Source: Buxus sempervirens (lineage: Eukaryota; Streptophyta; Magnoliopsida; Buxales; Buxaceae). Taken from it: DNA of 64,000 nucleotides. Under the pieces are notes generated by a model. That model searched no databases and was not told the DNA's origin. It saw nothing but the letters and a program-made list of their open reading frames with translations. Of the stretch, positions 33,576 to 46,993 are shown piece by piece. The position numbers and the translations under genes were made by a program. Location: contig OX387188.1 of NCBI GenBank assembly GCA_947561395.2, positions 40,419,942 through 40,483,941 on the forward strand. The letters run 5' to 3'. Position 1 is the first letter of the stretch. Every line of letters begins with the position of its first letter.

Positions 33576-36500
33576 ATGGCTGATCTGCAAAGGAGCGGTC
33601 CTGCAGAGAAGGATATTGAGCAGGTAATATTCTTTCTCCCTTTTCTTTTACTTGTTTTGTTTATTTTTTTCAAACTTTATGAAACTTAGGTGTCTTATGA
33701 TATATTTTTTTTCCTCTTCCAGTAGCTGTATGTCTTGAACTGATAAAAATTCTAAATGATACAGAAACAAAAATGATTTTCAGGAAGTAAAAGGAAATGG
33801 TTATTATAGTTCACTACAATGGTTAGTGGGGATTTTTCTTTTGAGTGTTGCCAGAATTTGTGAAGAAGCTTATGCTGCTTTGCTTTTAAAATTTAGTTTT
33901 GATGTCAAAATTGTAGGGTGTTGTTGACAGAATAGAACTAGCTATGTATAGAGCATACATAATACGATTGGCTCATTTTGAATGAACTTAAAGGAAAAAA
34001 TTTTCGGTTCACAATAACCTGTTATGTTATTGTACAATATAATGAAAGACAAACAAGAGGGCACATATTCTAGAAGTAAGACTGCTTGAAGTCAGAATGT
34101 TGATATTTGACAATTGGAGAGATCAAGAAAGATTGATTTAAAAATTATCAAATATGATGCCCTAAGAATTGCTTTATAAGAGTTATAATAAGGAACAATT
34201 AGTTGTTATTATTTGGGATTGTTAAAACAAGAGCCAATAATAGCACCTTTGAGAAGGATTTCCCTAAAAGAGCTACAGGAAGATGCAAGAAGAGGACACA
34301 GATGGCATTGTTGAAAAAGAATTGGAAACACACACTTGACTGAAAACAGTGTTTTTGTTTGCTAGAATGTTGGGAGATGTTTAATGTTACGGAATACAAT
34401 TATCTAGAACAAGTCATTGCTGATTGATTATTTGAGAGTTTGATCCTTGATTTTAAATCTTACTATCAAATAATGTCATCATTTTGAGTTTTCCAATTGA
34501 AATGCAGCTAGCCCTGCTGATTAAGTTTGGTTTTGTTGGTTTGATTTATACAAGTTGTTAAAATGAATTCTTATACTATGAGGAATCACAAAATTCAACA
34601 TAAAGTTGGGACAATTAGTCTTCGTTTCACATCTTGAGTTTTCATATCAGCTCTTTCAATTTATAACTGCTGAATAAACTTTTGCCACTCTGGCTTTTTA
34701 TCACCCGCCACAATGGTCATACTTGGCAACATCAGGGTCCTAAGGTGTCAAAATAGTTGTTTAAGGTCATAATTGGCGAGCAAATTTCAAGTATTGTTGA
34801 GTCATTATCATCTATGCCGTGTGAAAAACATTTTGATATGCTTCTAAAAAAAAGTAAAAGTCTACAATTTAGAGAGAGAGTTGTCTACCCATATTCTTTT
34901 GCTAATGTCATGGCAAAGTTGTAGTACTGGCATATTAATGTTGAAACTACAAGCTTTAATCATTGATAATGTTACAAATGGAATTGTGGAAATATGATGT
35001 GCTCACTTCCATTGAAGGGATATTGTGGTACCAAAGGCATTAGTGTGCTATCTGAAGACTATTTGAAAAGCTAGTGGCTATGCAGATGCAAAAAGGAATG
35101 AAAAAATTGAAAATTTTATCACCATCATCATCAACATAAGCTGATGCCTACCAAAGTGGGGCCAACAATATGAATCTTGTCTCTCCATCCTGCTCTATCA
35201 AAAATCATACTTTCAGTTAATTTATGTTTATGTAAGTCTTGCTTTATTAACTCCAATTATGTCTTTTAAGGTCTTCCTCTTGATCTCATAGGCCTTTCAA
35301 TATGCATCCTCTCACTTTCTTACAGGTGCATCTCTAGGTTTCCACTTTATATGTCCAAATCCAAACCACTTTCACCGACTCTCCTCAAATTTTCCCCAAT
35401 GAACTGCTTTGAATATCTTCATTTCATACTTTGTCTTTTCTATTTTGTCACACATCCATCTTAGCATCCTCATCTCAGTAAAATTATCTTTAACATTTTG
35501 TTTCTTTGTTGCCCAACATTATATACCATTCAACATAGCTGGTGCCATTATATGGAAACAAAATTTGGAGAATTATTTTCTTCCTTATTGCAATGACTAG
35601 AGAGTACTTATCTGTTGACCATTGTGGATATATCACTTTCTTGATTGAAGTGCAAATTTTGAGTTAAAGAAAGAAAAGTGCAATACTTGCAACCTTGGCC
35701 TAATTCTAAAAGTGTGAAAAGGGAAATACAGGGCTTTTATATTAGGGTTAGAAAACTAGATAACTATTAATATTGGGAATTTAGAGTTAGCACGAAGCGC
35801 CAGGGTTATAAATGTCCCTGTTGTTTGACATCTCCTGACATGGTGGACAGGAGAAAAATTTTAAACAAATGTGGAAATTGGGAAAAATTATGGTTTTTTG
35901 TGATGAAACATTGTAGGGGTTTAATCTAGAGCTAAATATATTTAACTTAAGATGTGGCACAAAGAAATTCTTATGTAGTGAGTAACATATATTTCAGGAG
36001 ATTTCTCTATGTACTGATATGAGGAAAAATTACACCACAATAAACCAAATAAGACATAAACATATTCAATAAAGACAAGAGTAAGATCCAAATTGTTTTA
36101 AATGATTAGATAAAATGAGAAAGCAAAACAGTAGTTTTGTCTTATACACTCTTAAGCTCTAGAAAGTACACTGAATAGATGTCAGCATCTAACATCAAGG
36201 AGTGTCATTTGAGTTCAATGTGATCATCATTAACTCCACCTATATGCTGACCATACTGCACCATCTCTATGTATTAACACGATAAGACTAAGCTCTAGAA
36301 AGTACAAGGAATAGATATCTGAATCTAACATCAACAGAGAGTGGTACCTCAGCTCATCTGATCATCATTAACCCCACATTTATTCTGACCTTACTCTATG
36401 TAATAACAATACTAGGCACAACCCGTGATATGACGGTACCATTCCATTTTATTCCTCATTATCTCTGGGATTCACTTGAACTAAGGGTCAACGTGATCCC

Positions 36501-39500
36501 ATGTGTGGAATTAGAACTGGCAAAATGTGGCACGACCCGACGAGCCAACCCGAACCGACCAGATTTAAACGAGTTTGGGTTGAGTAATCAGGTCAACCCG
36601 ATTATGACATGGGAACCCGATTTAAAAAAGCGGCAAAAATGTCCCGTTCCAACCCAATTAACCCCCAACCCGAACCTGGTATAACCTGACCCAATTAACC
36701 CCCCAACCCTATTCTAATCATATTTTTTTGAAAAATAAAAAATAATAAATGTGTTGGTGGGTTGAACCCGTTCAACCAGAGTCCGACCCGATTATGACCC
36801 GACCCGTTTCCAGCTCTATGTGGAATGATGGTACCATTCCATGTAATCTCTCTTTTCATTGTCTAATTGGAAAATTTCTGGTCTTCACCGCTGAGTATTC
36901 TTGTTTATCATGTTCTTCAGCTTATGATTTATTTTGATGTTTTTCTAATATTAACACTTTCACACAGAGAGTTTAAATGGTCCACTAGTTCTAAACCGGT
37001 AATGGACTAATAGGGAGTTTGCCATTGGAACACAAAGCATTGGTATCCTTCTGTTTACCAGTTCTCTAAGAATGAAACTTATTGCCTTTTAAAGTTGTTT
37101 TGATATAATTGAATTGCCATCTTTGTTTCCTCTGAGGGTGGTTTAATATGTCACATACTCTTTGTAGCACATATAATTTCATCTTATCTCTATTATTTGT
37201 TCTTTTTCTTCCTTTTTTTTTTTTTTTTCTATTTTTATCAGTTTCTATAGATAAAAATTTCCTGAATGTACAGGCCATAACAGCACTTAAAAAAGGGTCG
37301 TATCTACTAAAGTATGGACGCAGAGGAAAGCCAAAGTTCTGTCCATTCCGGCTTGCTAGTGTAGGTCTCTTTACATCTATATAAGCATATTGTATTTTTT
37401 ATGCATTTGCAGTAGTTTGCTTTACATTTCGTGATATGATTCTTTTGTTTCAGTTCTCCATATTGTATTGCTCACCCTAGAGGAGAATTATTCTTGCATA
37501 TTGTCTGCAGGTCGTTGTTGCAAGTCATAATAAGATAAAAGGCGTATTAAGTTTACTAGCTAGCAGCCACTTAAGTCATTTCTTGGATTCATTAAACCAA
37601 TGCTTCTCCTTCTATGCGTATGTTTAGATAGAGATAAAAAAAGAAGCTCTATGTCTTGAAACATATTCCTGAAGGTAGTAGCATGGTACAGGCCTGATCT
37701 TACTGAAAATGGGATCAGTTATCTTGTTAAGAAAATGAGATTATATTTTCCTGATGGTTGAGGACTTTCTGCACTTGGATGTTACACTGGATCAAACATT
37801 ATTTTGCCAAATGATATCTTGCCCCCAATCCTGTTTAGGTGAAATCTTTCTCAAGCTTCTCCTCATATTATTTGTGTGGCACTTGAAAGTTTTTGTGTTT
37901 CTCATCTTTTTGGGTGAAGTAAAATTTTGAGACCTGCCTTGTAAAATAAATCAAATTGGACTTTCAAGTAGACCTACTTAACTCATTAGCACCACTAGTT
38001 TCCTCCATTAAAAATGAAGAAACTACAACATTGATAAGAAGGTAACACTTATTTTGTTTTGGCTTCATTCTTTTTCAAGTAAAGGATTTTACGGCATAAA
38101 AGGTTTTATTTTGTATTTGATTCTTTTGGAAGGTATGAATTTTCCAGCTCAATTTTAGGCTTTTGAGTTTTGGGATAAAAGTGAAATAAGCTAGCAAACA
38201 GTCTATAATAAAACATGGTTTTGGTGTTGTTGCCTCCAAATTTGTGGTGGTGGTAATGTGTCATTACTAAAAGTGGTGACTTTATTGTTGTTAGAATTGG
38301 TCTCTGTGGTCAATGGTGGTAATGTTGTTACAACAGCCAGAAGTAGTGGTGGTGGCAGTGGCTCATTGTAGGATTATTGTGGCTATAATCATTTCATAGG
38401 TGGTGTTAGTGGTTATGCCATCAGCAAATGTAGTATTAGTGGTGATATTAACATGGTGTTGCCATGATTGCTGAAAGTAGTGGTGGTAAGTGTGATGTGG
38501 TGGTGATGCTATTATTGCTACTGGTGATAGTAGTGCAGTTACCACTACTAGAGGTTGCGATGCTGCTACCGAAAGAGATGGTGGTGGTATTAGTGCCACT
38601 ATCACAGTTATGATGGTGGTGTTGCCACCAAAAGTGGAAGAGTTGTTGTCACTGCTAGATGTAATGGTTGTGGCAACAATGGCAACTTCATCAAAGCTAC
38701 TTTTGGAGGTTCTGTTAGTTGAGTTGTCAATAATGTGGTGGTGATACCATTGTCAGATGTGATAATCAGGTAAATATATTCTTATGCGAATATATTTGTT
38801 TATGTTAAATTGAGGGAATAATACGTAGATTACGAATGCTGTATATGTGAGGGCATTCGTGAAATGATTGACCTTGAACTGATATATCCAAGCTTGAACC
38901 ATTGAAGACTCCATGCTACGACTCATTTCATCTTGTGGCTAATTAAGCTCAACTATTTCATGAATTTTCATATTATCAAACATCATATTATGTGACCTAA
39001 ATGCATTTTTACTTGCAAATGTAAATAAAAGAAAATCTTTAATTGTTCTTTTCTTTTTTCTTATGTTCACATGTTTACATTTCAGGATGAATCTCTTTTG
39101 ATCTGGTACTCCGGAAAAGAAGAGAAGCAACTTAAATTGAGTCATGTCTCAAGGATTATACCTGGACAACGTACTGTAAGTTTTTGTAGTTTGATACCTT
39201 AGTATTCATTTGAAAGTGAGAAATTACATCTTCATTTGAGAAAACTGAATGTATGATTCTCCACTAATTTATTCCGATCTCTTAGACTAGATATTTTCAA
39301 TGCATTCTTCTTTTTTAGCCATTAATCTGTACTTTTAGTTCCTGCAATGATTCTGAATATGATTCTCAATTTCTCATATGCCTCTGAAACTTACCCATAA
39401 CGATGAATTTAATATGCATGGGAGTATGCATAGTCCCCTATATTGCATTTGCACTTGTTTTCCGTCTTCCTCATTATTCCATGGCTTTGACCGTTTGCTT

Positions 39501-42500
39501 TTATTATAAGTAGAGACAGAAGGATATGTACATTACGAAGAGAATTTTACTTTACAGTAGAAAAGGGAAAAAAAATAAACAAATTTATGGGTGCTTTAAG
39601 TGCTAAAACCAGGAACCAGAAAAAAGCCTCTGCAAGTATTACTTCCGAAAATCATTCCAATCATAGGCAGTTTGGTCAGAAGACACTCAAATAGACTCAA
39701 GTAGGCAGTTGCTTATTTGACAGCAGGCTTCTAGAGATAAGGTACCATTTCAAGATTTCTCATCTCTTTCCTTCCATTCCAATCACATTGCAAACAGGAA
39801 TTTGACTATATGATTTAATACTGATGTAAATAGTTGAAGGAACCATGCCCCAAATTATCAAACATGGACCACACTTAATGGGGAAAGATACATGTGATAA
39901 AAAGCTCCACACCTCTTTAAGAACCTTAAAAGCAATAAAATTTTGTAATTTTTGGCATTTCCTCCATGTGACTCATACATCAACTAAGCATCAGCAGTCA
40001 TCTACCAATCGAAGGTCCATATTGAGGAATTTATTCACAACCAGGCTCCTAGAGAAGACTTCCACCTTTGGAGGAACCTTTTATTTTAACTTGCAATTAC
40101 CTACACATATTTGTTCCCTTAAACTTACAGAAGGAATGAACTAAAAAATTGATATTTCCTGTCTGATAGTAAGATTTTGTATCAGCTTATCCTTTCTAAA
40201 TTTCGAAGAGAAAAGATTGTCAAATTCCAAGATTTCTTAGGCAAAGAAATTTTAAAAAAATTGAGTCACTCACATAACACAATTCATTACTCTTAAAAAG
40301 TAGTGACTGTGAAGATTTTGCCTGGAATCAAGCAAGAGGACTGAGGACTGTGCTCATTAAACTTGTATCAACTCACACCAAATTACCTTTTCCCAAAGTC
40401 GAATACAATTTCCATCCCCCACCTCAAGCCCCACCCCTTGATGAACCCATCTCTAGCCTTCATGCTTCCCTTCCATAGATCCATTCCCACTGACTGAAAT
40501 AAGGACGAGAGATACCAAGGATATTCATTAAAGAAATAATTGATGCCAGGCTCCAAGAATAAGAAAAGGCTTCTTCTTACTTGCCAACTTCTGCATCTTT
40601 TACTAAATCCCTAATCACATAAAATGAATCCTTCTCTCTAAGGAACCTCAGGTTTCAAAGATCAATCTTCCTCAAGTACACAAATCTCACTATGGAAAGC
40701 TTTCCAATCTCTACCAATAGATTTTCAAGTTTAAGACAATCTCAAAAAAGTAAAGAATGCATGTGAGATAATCTACCTTAAAAGAAGCATCAAGGAAGAA
40801 TAAAATGCATTATACCAACTATAGAGGTTGGTGTCTTGTTCACAATCCACCAATCTGTCAAGGACTACATCATATTAATACATCAGTTTTGTCTAAATCA
40901 CTTTTCTCCAACTCTGTATATTTCTTTTGGTTTTCCTCTCACCTTTTCAAGATCCTTTTATTTGTAGCCTCTCATACCTTTTAATAGGTACCTAACAAAT
41001 CATTTTAATCTTTTTTATTTGATCTTATCTTCTATTCAAGCTAATCCTAGACACTTCTTAATTTTTTCATTCGTTACCTTATCTCTCCTAGCCTTTGCAC
41101 ATCCATTTCAACTTTCTCATCTCAGCAACATCCATTATATAAATACATTGCTTCTTTGTTTCCCATCATTCTACTCCATATGTTATAGTTTTTTGGCCTA
41201 ATAAGTTGTCCTATAATATTTTCCTTGAAGCTTGAGTCGCTGATCAGTGATCACAGTTATGTTATGAAAGTGTCTTTCTCTTCAAACTATATGTCCCTAG
41301 TTCTACGAGACATGTCCTTGTGAATATCCATCTCTTTGTGGATAATAATCCAAGATACTGAAAGTGAACCCTTTTGATTTCCTGGTTCTTAAATCTTACC
41401 ATCTCTTCACCAGGTTCACCCTTTCTATCACTTTATTCAATAAATGTAGTCTTAATCCAACCTATTTTGAACTTTTTGATTCAAAGATATCCTGCTTTAA
41501 TTTTAGTTTTGCATTTATTTCTCTCTGGTTTGGTCTACAAAAACCACATCATCCACAAATACAACATGGCAGTGTAGCAAATTTAGGACAGATTTTAGCA
41601 GACAGTAATCCAATCATACTATAATTATTTTTCTAACCCAATCCCACTATAGTAATTAACTTATTTAACCCATTGAGCAGGCTATCCATTTAGACTATCT
41701 CATTCACATCCCTAGCTAACATGGAGGCTTATCATATGGGATCCCAGGCTACTTTCATTGAGATTTTTTCACTTCTTTCACATGGCATTCACAGCCCTGT
41801 GGCATGGGCCAAAGAATGACATAGGAATACTTCATGGTGTAAGATCTATTCATTCAGCTATAGACCCTATATGTTAGTTACAGTTCTTTGGTCTTTTTTC
41901 CTTGAACTTTGTTTATGTATGGTTTGCAACCTAGTCATGATCTGGAACATCTGATGAAGTTGATGATATACGACTTTGTTTTTCAGGCAATATTTCAGAG
42001 ATATCCTCGGCCTGAGAAGGAATACCAATCATTTTCTCTTATATACAATGACAGGTCTTTGGATTTGGTGAGCGATTCAGTCCATCTTTCTATACAACAT
42101 ATTTGCTTCCCTAACAATTGCTTATTGAACTTGTCAAGTTGTTGTTTGTTCTCTTTCTTTTGTTGACTGAACTTCATGACTCATGCAAATGTAAAGACTG
42201 TATTTGTACCGTTAATTAACTCCATCTTATACATTGTATAATCTTGATCTAAATACTCTTGACCCTGTGAACAGATATGTAAGGACAAGGATGAAGCGGA
42301 AGTCTGGTTTGTTGGTCTCAAGGCATTGATTTCACGTGGAAACTATCGTAAATGGAGAAGTGAAGCAAGAAGCGATAGTGTTTCATCAGATAGCCCACAA
42401 ACTGTTGCTCGAAGAAACTCTTCATTACTAGCATCATGTGGCAGTAGCAATGTCATCCACAAGGTCTTCTTACTGTACTTTAATGCAACTATAGTTATCC

Positions 42501-45500
42501 AAGAAGGTTTTTCGGTTAATTTTTTTCCTTTTCTGTTGTTTACTTATCACAGAATCCAGGAGATACCCGACAAATCCAGGTTCCCCCTGAGAATCCTCCA
42601 CAGAATGGACTGGGAAAGGCATTCTCTGATGTTGTATCATATACTGCAGGGGTCAAGGGCTATGCTCAGGTGGAATCGATTGGTAGTTCTCTCAATTCAG
42701 TTTCATCTGGGGTTGTAGATAATTCAAATGGTCGGGGTTCCACATGTGATAATTTTCGTGTTAGTTTATCTAGTGCTGTCAGCTCCTCTAGCCAGGGATC
42801 TTGTCATGAAGATTTCGAAGCATTAGGTGATGTTTTCATCTGGGGAGAAGGCATTGGCCATGGTGCACTGGGTGGTGGTTTGCATAGAGTTGGAAGTACA
42901 TCTGCCACCAGGATGGATGCTCTTTTGCCGAAGGCACTGGAAACGACTGTGGTGCTTGATGTCCACAATATTGCTTGTGGTAGTAGGCATGCTGTACTGG
43001 TTACTAAGCAAGGAGAAGTATTTAGTTGGGGGGAGGAGTCAGGAGGCAGGCTTGGGCATGGAGTAGATGCCAATATCTCCCATCCAAAGCTCATTGACAC
43101 TCTTAGTGGCATGAATATTGAACTAGTAGCATGTGGGGAATATCATACTTGTGCTGTTACACTTTCTGGGGATCTTTACACTTGGGGTGATGGTACACAT
43201 AATTCTGGTATTCTGGGGCATGGAAGTGAGGTCAGTCACTGGATCCCTAAAAGGGTTAGTGGCCTAATGGATGGTTTACACATCTCATCTATCTCATGTG
43301 GGTCTTGGCATACAGCTGCTGTGACATCTGCAGGTCAGTTGTTTACATTTGGAGATGGAACTTTTGGTGCCCTAGGCCATGGTGATCGTTGTAGCACAAG
43401 AATGCCAAGAGAAGTGGAATCACTGAAAGGACTACGAACTATGAGAGTAGATTGTGGTGTCTGGCACTCTGCTGCAGTTGTTGAAGTTATGGTTGGATCT
43501 TCTACTTCAGGAAGCTCTTCATCTGGAAAGCTGTTTACCTGGGGGGACGGGGATAAAGACCAACTTGGACATGGTGATAAAGAACCTAGACTAGTTCCAG
43601 CATGTGTAGCTGCATTGGTTGATACGAGCATCTCTCAAGTAGCTTGTGGGCATGACATCACAATTGTTCTTACTGCCTCAGGACAAGTATATACAATGGG
43701 AAGTAATGGTCATGGGCAGTTGGGGAGACCTGAAGCTGATGGAAGGCTTCCCACTTGCATTGAAGGCAAAATCAAAAACAGTTTTGTTGAAGAGGTATCA
43801 TGTGGTTCTTGTCATGTTGCAATCTTAACTTCGAAAACTGAAGTTTATACTTGGGGCAAGGGAGCAAATGGACGTTTAGGACATGGAGATAATGACGATA
43901 GAAGTATTCCAACACTTGTTGAATCTTTGAAAGATAAACAAGTTAAGACTGTAGTGTGTGGTTCAAATTTTACTGCTGTTATCTGTCTCCATAAGTGGGT
44001 ATCTACTGCTGATCATTCTGTTTGCTTTGGTTGCCATAATCCATTTGGTTTCAGAAGAAAACGACATAACTGTTACAATTGTGGGCTAGTCTTCTGCAAA
44101 GCATGCAGCAGTAGGAAATCTATGAAAGCTTCTTTGGCTCCAAACATGAACAAGCCATATCGCGTGTGTGATGATTGCTTTACTAAACTTAAAAAGACAG
44201 TGGAACCAGGATCACGATTTTCTAAAGTTACGAGTATCCTTAAGGATTCTGGTGAGTTAGCGGAAAAAGAGACTCTGGATGCCAAACTAAATGGACAATT
44301 CTCCAGGCTTTCCTCAGTTGATTCATTCAAGCAGGTGGAAAGCAAGCATTCGAAGCACAGCAGAAAATTGGAATTAAATGGCCGTGTTGTTCCCATTATG
44401 AGGGAAGGTTTTCAATGGGGAAGCTTTTATACCCCCAAAACATCGACATCCTTATTTGGATCTTCAAAAAAACTATCCGCTTCAGTTCCTACATCAAGAA
44501 TGGTTTCTCGGGCAACATCTCCTGTCTCAAGAAAGTCGAGCCCACCTCGTTCTGCAACTCCCATGCTAATGCATACTGTTCTTACATCTCCTGAAGTCAT
44601 CCTTGACGATTCAGCGAATGCAAATGATAACCTCAGCCAAGAAATAATAAAGCTGAGAGCACAGGTAAGTCTTTTCTAAGTTTAAGTAAAAAGGACATCA
44701 TATTCAAAATAGTAATTCATACTTACACATAACTATTCTTCTCTTTTTTCTCCATGATTCATTTAATTCTGAGAAGTTGTGGCACATGTGTATTTCTCAT
44801 CTTACTTTAAATAAATAACACCATATTAGCTTGTTTTGATAGTTTATGTTTATCAAAATTAGTTGTTGTTTTCCCATTAATTGATGCGATAACTCGGGAT
44901 GGTTTCAAAGCCTGATGAACTCAGTGATGATATTTTCCGTCACAAATTGATACTTTAATCATAGATGGGAAGTAATCCTAGGCTGGAGCTGATCTAGTGG
45001 TCCATGGTTCAGATAACATTTCATGAAGAATTAATCTTTCAGAACCCCACTTCTATCTGAATTTTGGCTCTTTCTAAATGTTCCTTTCAACACTTAGATG
45101 ATTGTTTGAAACAGTATGTTCATGACATCATTTCAAAGCTTGCAGAACAAAAAATCTGGCTAAAACTGTTGCTATACTCAAGATGGGTCAAAGCTATCAT
45201 TTATGCTAATATATCTCAACGTGGTACTTTTTGAATAATCCCATGTAAGGTTTCTGAAAGTCCTAGAGCATACTGCTAAGCCTCGAGAAGAAACTGCTTA
45301 TATCTGTAAATCACCATCATAAGCCTCAATAAAATAATCCATGATATTGCAAATAAGAAATTCCAGGCATGCTTTTTGTAGCAGGCTGAGATCTGCCCTG
45401 TAGTTGTTGATCTTACAACAACGTCCTTCTCCTTTACTTGTTAGTAAGGCTGACCTCTCATCCATTAACTTCCCTCTAGTTTAGTTGATGGAACTGTTGA

Positions 45501-46925
45501 TGTCATGAAGTAAACTGATTTTATGGACAATGTAATCCCTGGAATCATATTGCCTTGACAAACTTCTTAAAGTATCCCTTCATCCGCAGAGGTATTTTGC
45601 ATTCCTCTGTCTCTTCCCTCATCAACCAATGAAGTCTACCCAATAACTGCTGTGAGAATCTCCTTTCCCTAGGTTGTCAAATTTACATGTTGCTTTAGTA
45701 CCTCTGCATTATTACAGTATGTTATCTGCTCTTCCCTCATAGACTTTGACCGATACAGGAATGGAATTGAGTAGCCACTGTACCACCAATGTTTTGGATG
45801 GTCGTGTCCAGGTTGGAAGATGCTTTTGGGAGTGGTAGTGTTAATAAGATTTCAGGTTCTTCTGAATCTGGTAGGATAGATATTTTGAGGCTTTATATGG
45901 GGTGGGATGTTCTCTGTTGTTACCATGAGCAGTTCAATGCTAGATTGACCAAGAGTTCGTTGGAGAAAAGGATTTAGTGAGCTGAGAATCTAGAGTGAGG
46001 TTTACAGTTGGAGAAGAATAATACTTGACTGAACAGGAATGCTCATGGGTCATGGTGTCCTAAAAAGCATGTTGCACTCCAGGATTGCTGCCTTAGATGT
46101 GATCTGGACATTGTTATCTTTAAGAGTGCAAAAAGGAGGTGGTGGATAAGGCGCTTTTACGTAGTTGATAAGTTTTGGGTGCACCTCCTTACAAAGGGGG
46201 CCTCAGGTGCGATTTTGCTCGTGTGGAATGTTGATAAGATTCATCGGTAGGTCGAATATTGTTGAGGCTTTCTCGGGTTCTGAAATTTGGAAGAATGGAT
46301 GATAGATTTGACGAGTCCTCTAAGTTATCTATAGACCTAGCAGACTGGCTTTAATACGGTTTTTGGGGTTCAATGCAGTAAAGGAATGGAGATATTATTA
46401 TAATGGGGGGTTTTTTTTATCATTATTTGCATGATAAAGTACAGGGTGTATGGATCATAAGAAGTGTGGTTGATTATTAAGATTGTGGAGGAGACAGTCA
46501 CACAAGTACTTTCTTATCATTGATTCCTAAACTTGGTAGTTTCTGGGAGGCTTGCTTGGTTCATTTTTCTGGGCCCTTCGCACTTGCATTTGGTGCTTTG
46601 TTCTCTAAGATGCTTAGAGCAGCTAACAAACTTGCAAACCATCTTTCCAGGAGCATGTTTGGGAGTTTTACTGTGGAATCACTGTAGAAATCCTTTTATA
46701 ATAGTCTATCCTTGTTTGTTTTTAGATCGCTTTGCCTTTTTTTTTTTTTTGGGTGTTTTGTTTACTTATTTTTCTAAATAAAATTATTTTTTTTATTGTT
46801 AAAACAACAATGAATACTTTGCCTTTTTTTAACTTAATTAATTGAATATCTTATCCTTTATTTACTCATGAAAACAAACACATGAGATGAGATGTCTTAG
46901 TTATTACGATTTTATTAAATTAATC

Positions 46926-46993
<68 letters not shown>

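Noticed and set aside
36426..36840. ggtaccattcc words on both sides of the hAT MITE as a long target duplication
   Set aside because: The words are about 80 bp and 10 bp from the element; the true 8 bp duplication lies directly at its ends.
42804..43631. Minus-strand frames opposite the large PRAF exon
   Set aside because: Shadows of the RCC1 coding exon; the plus strand has clear domain content.
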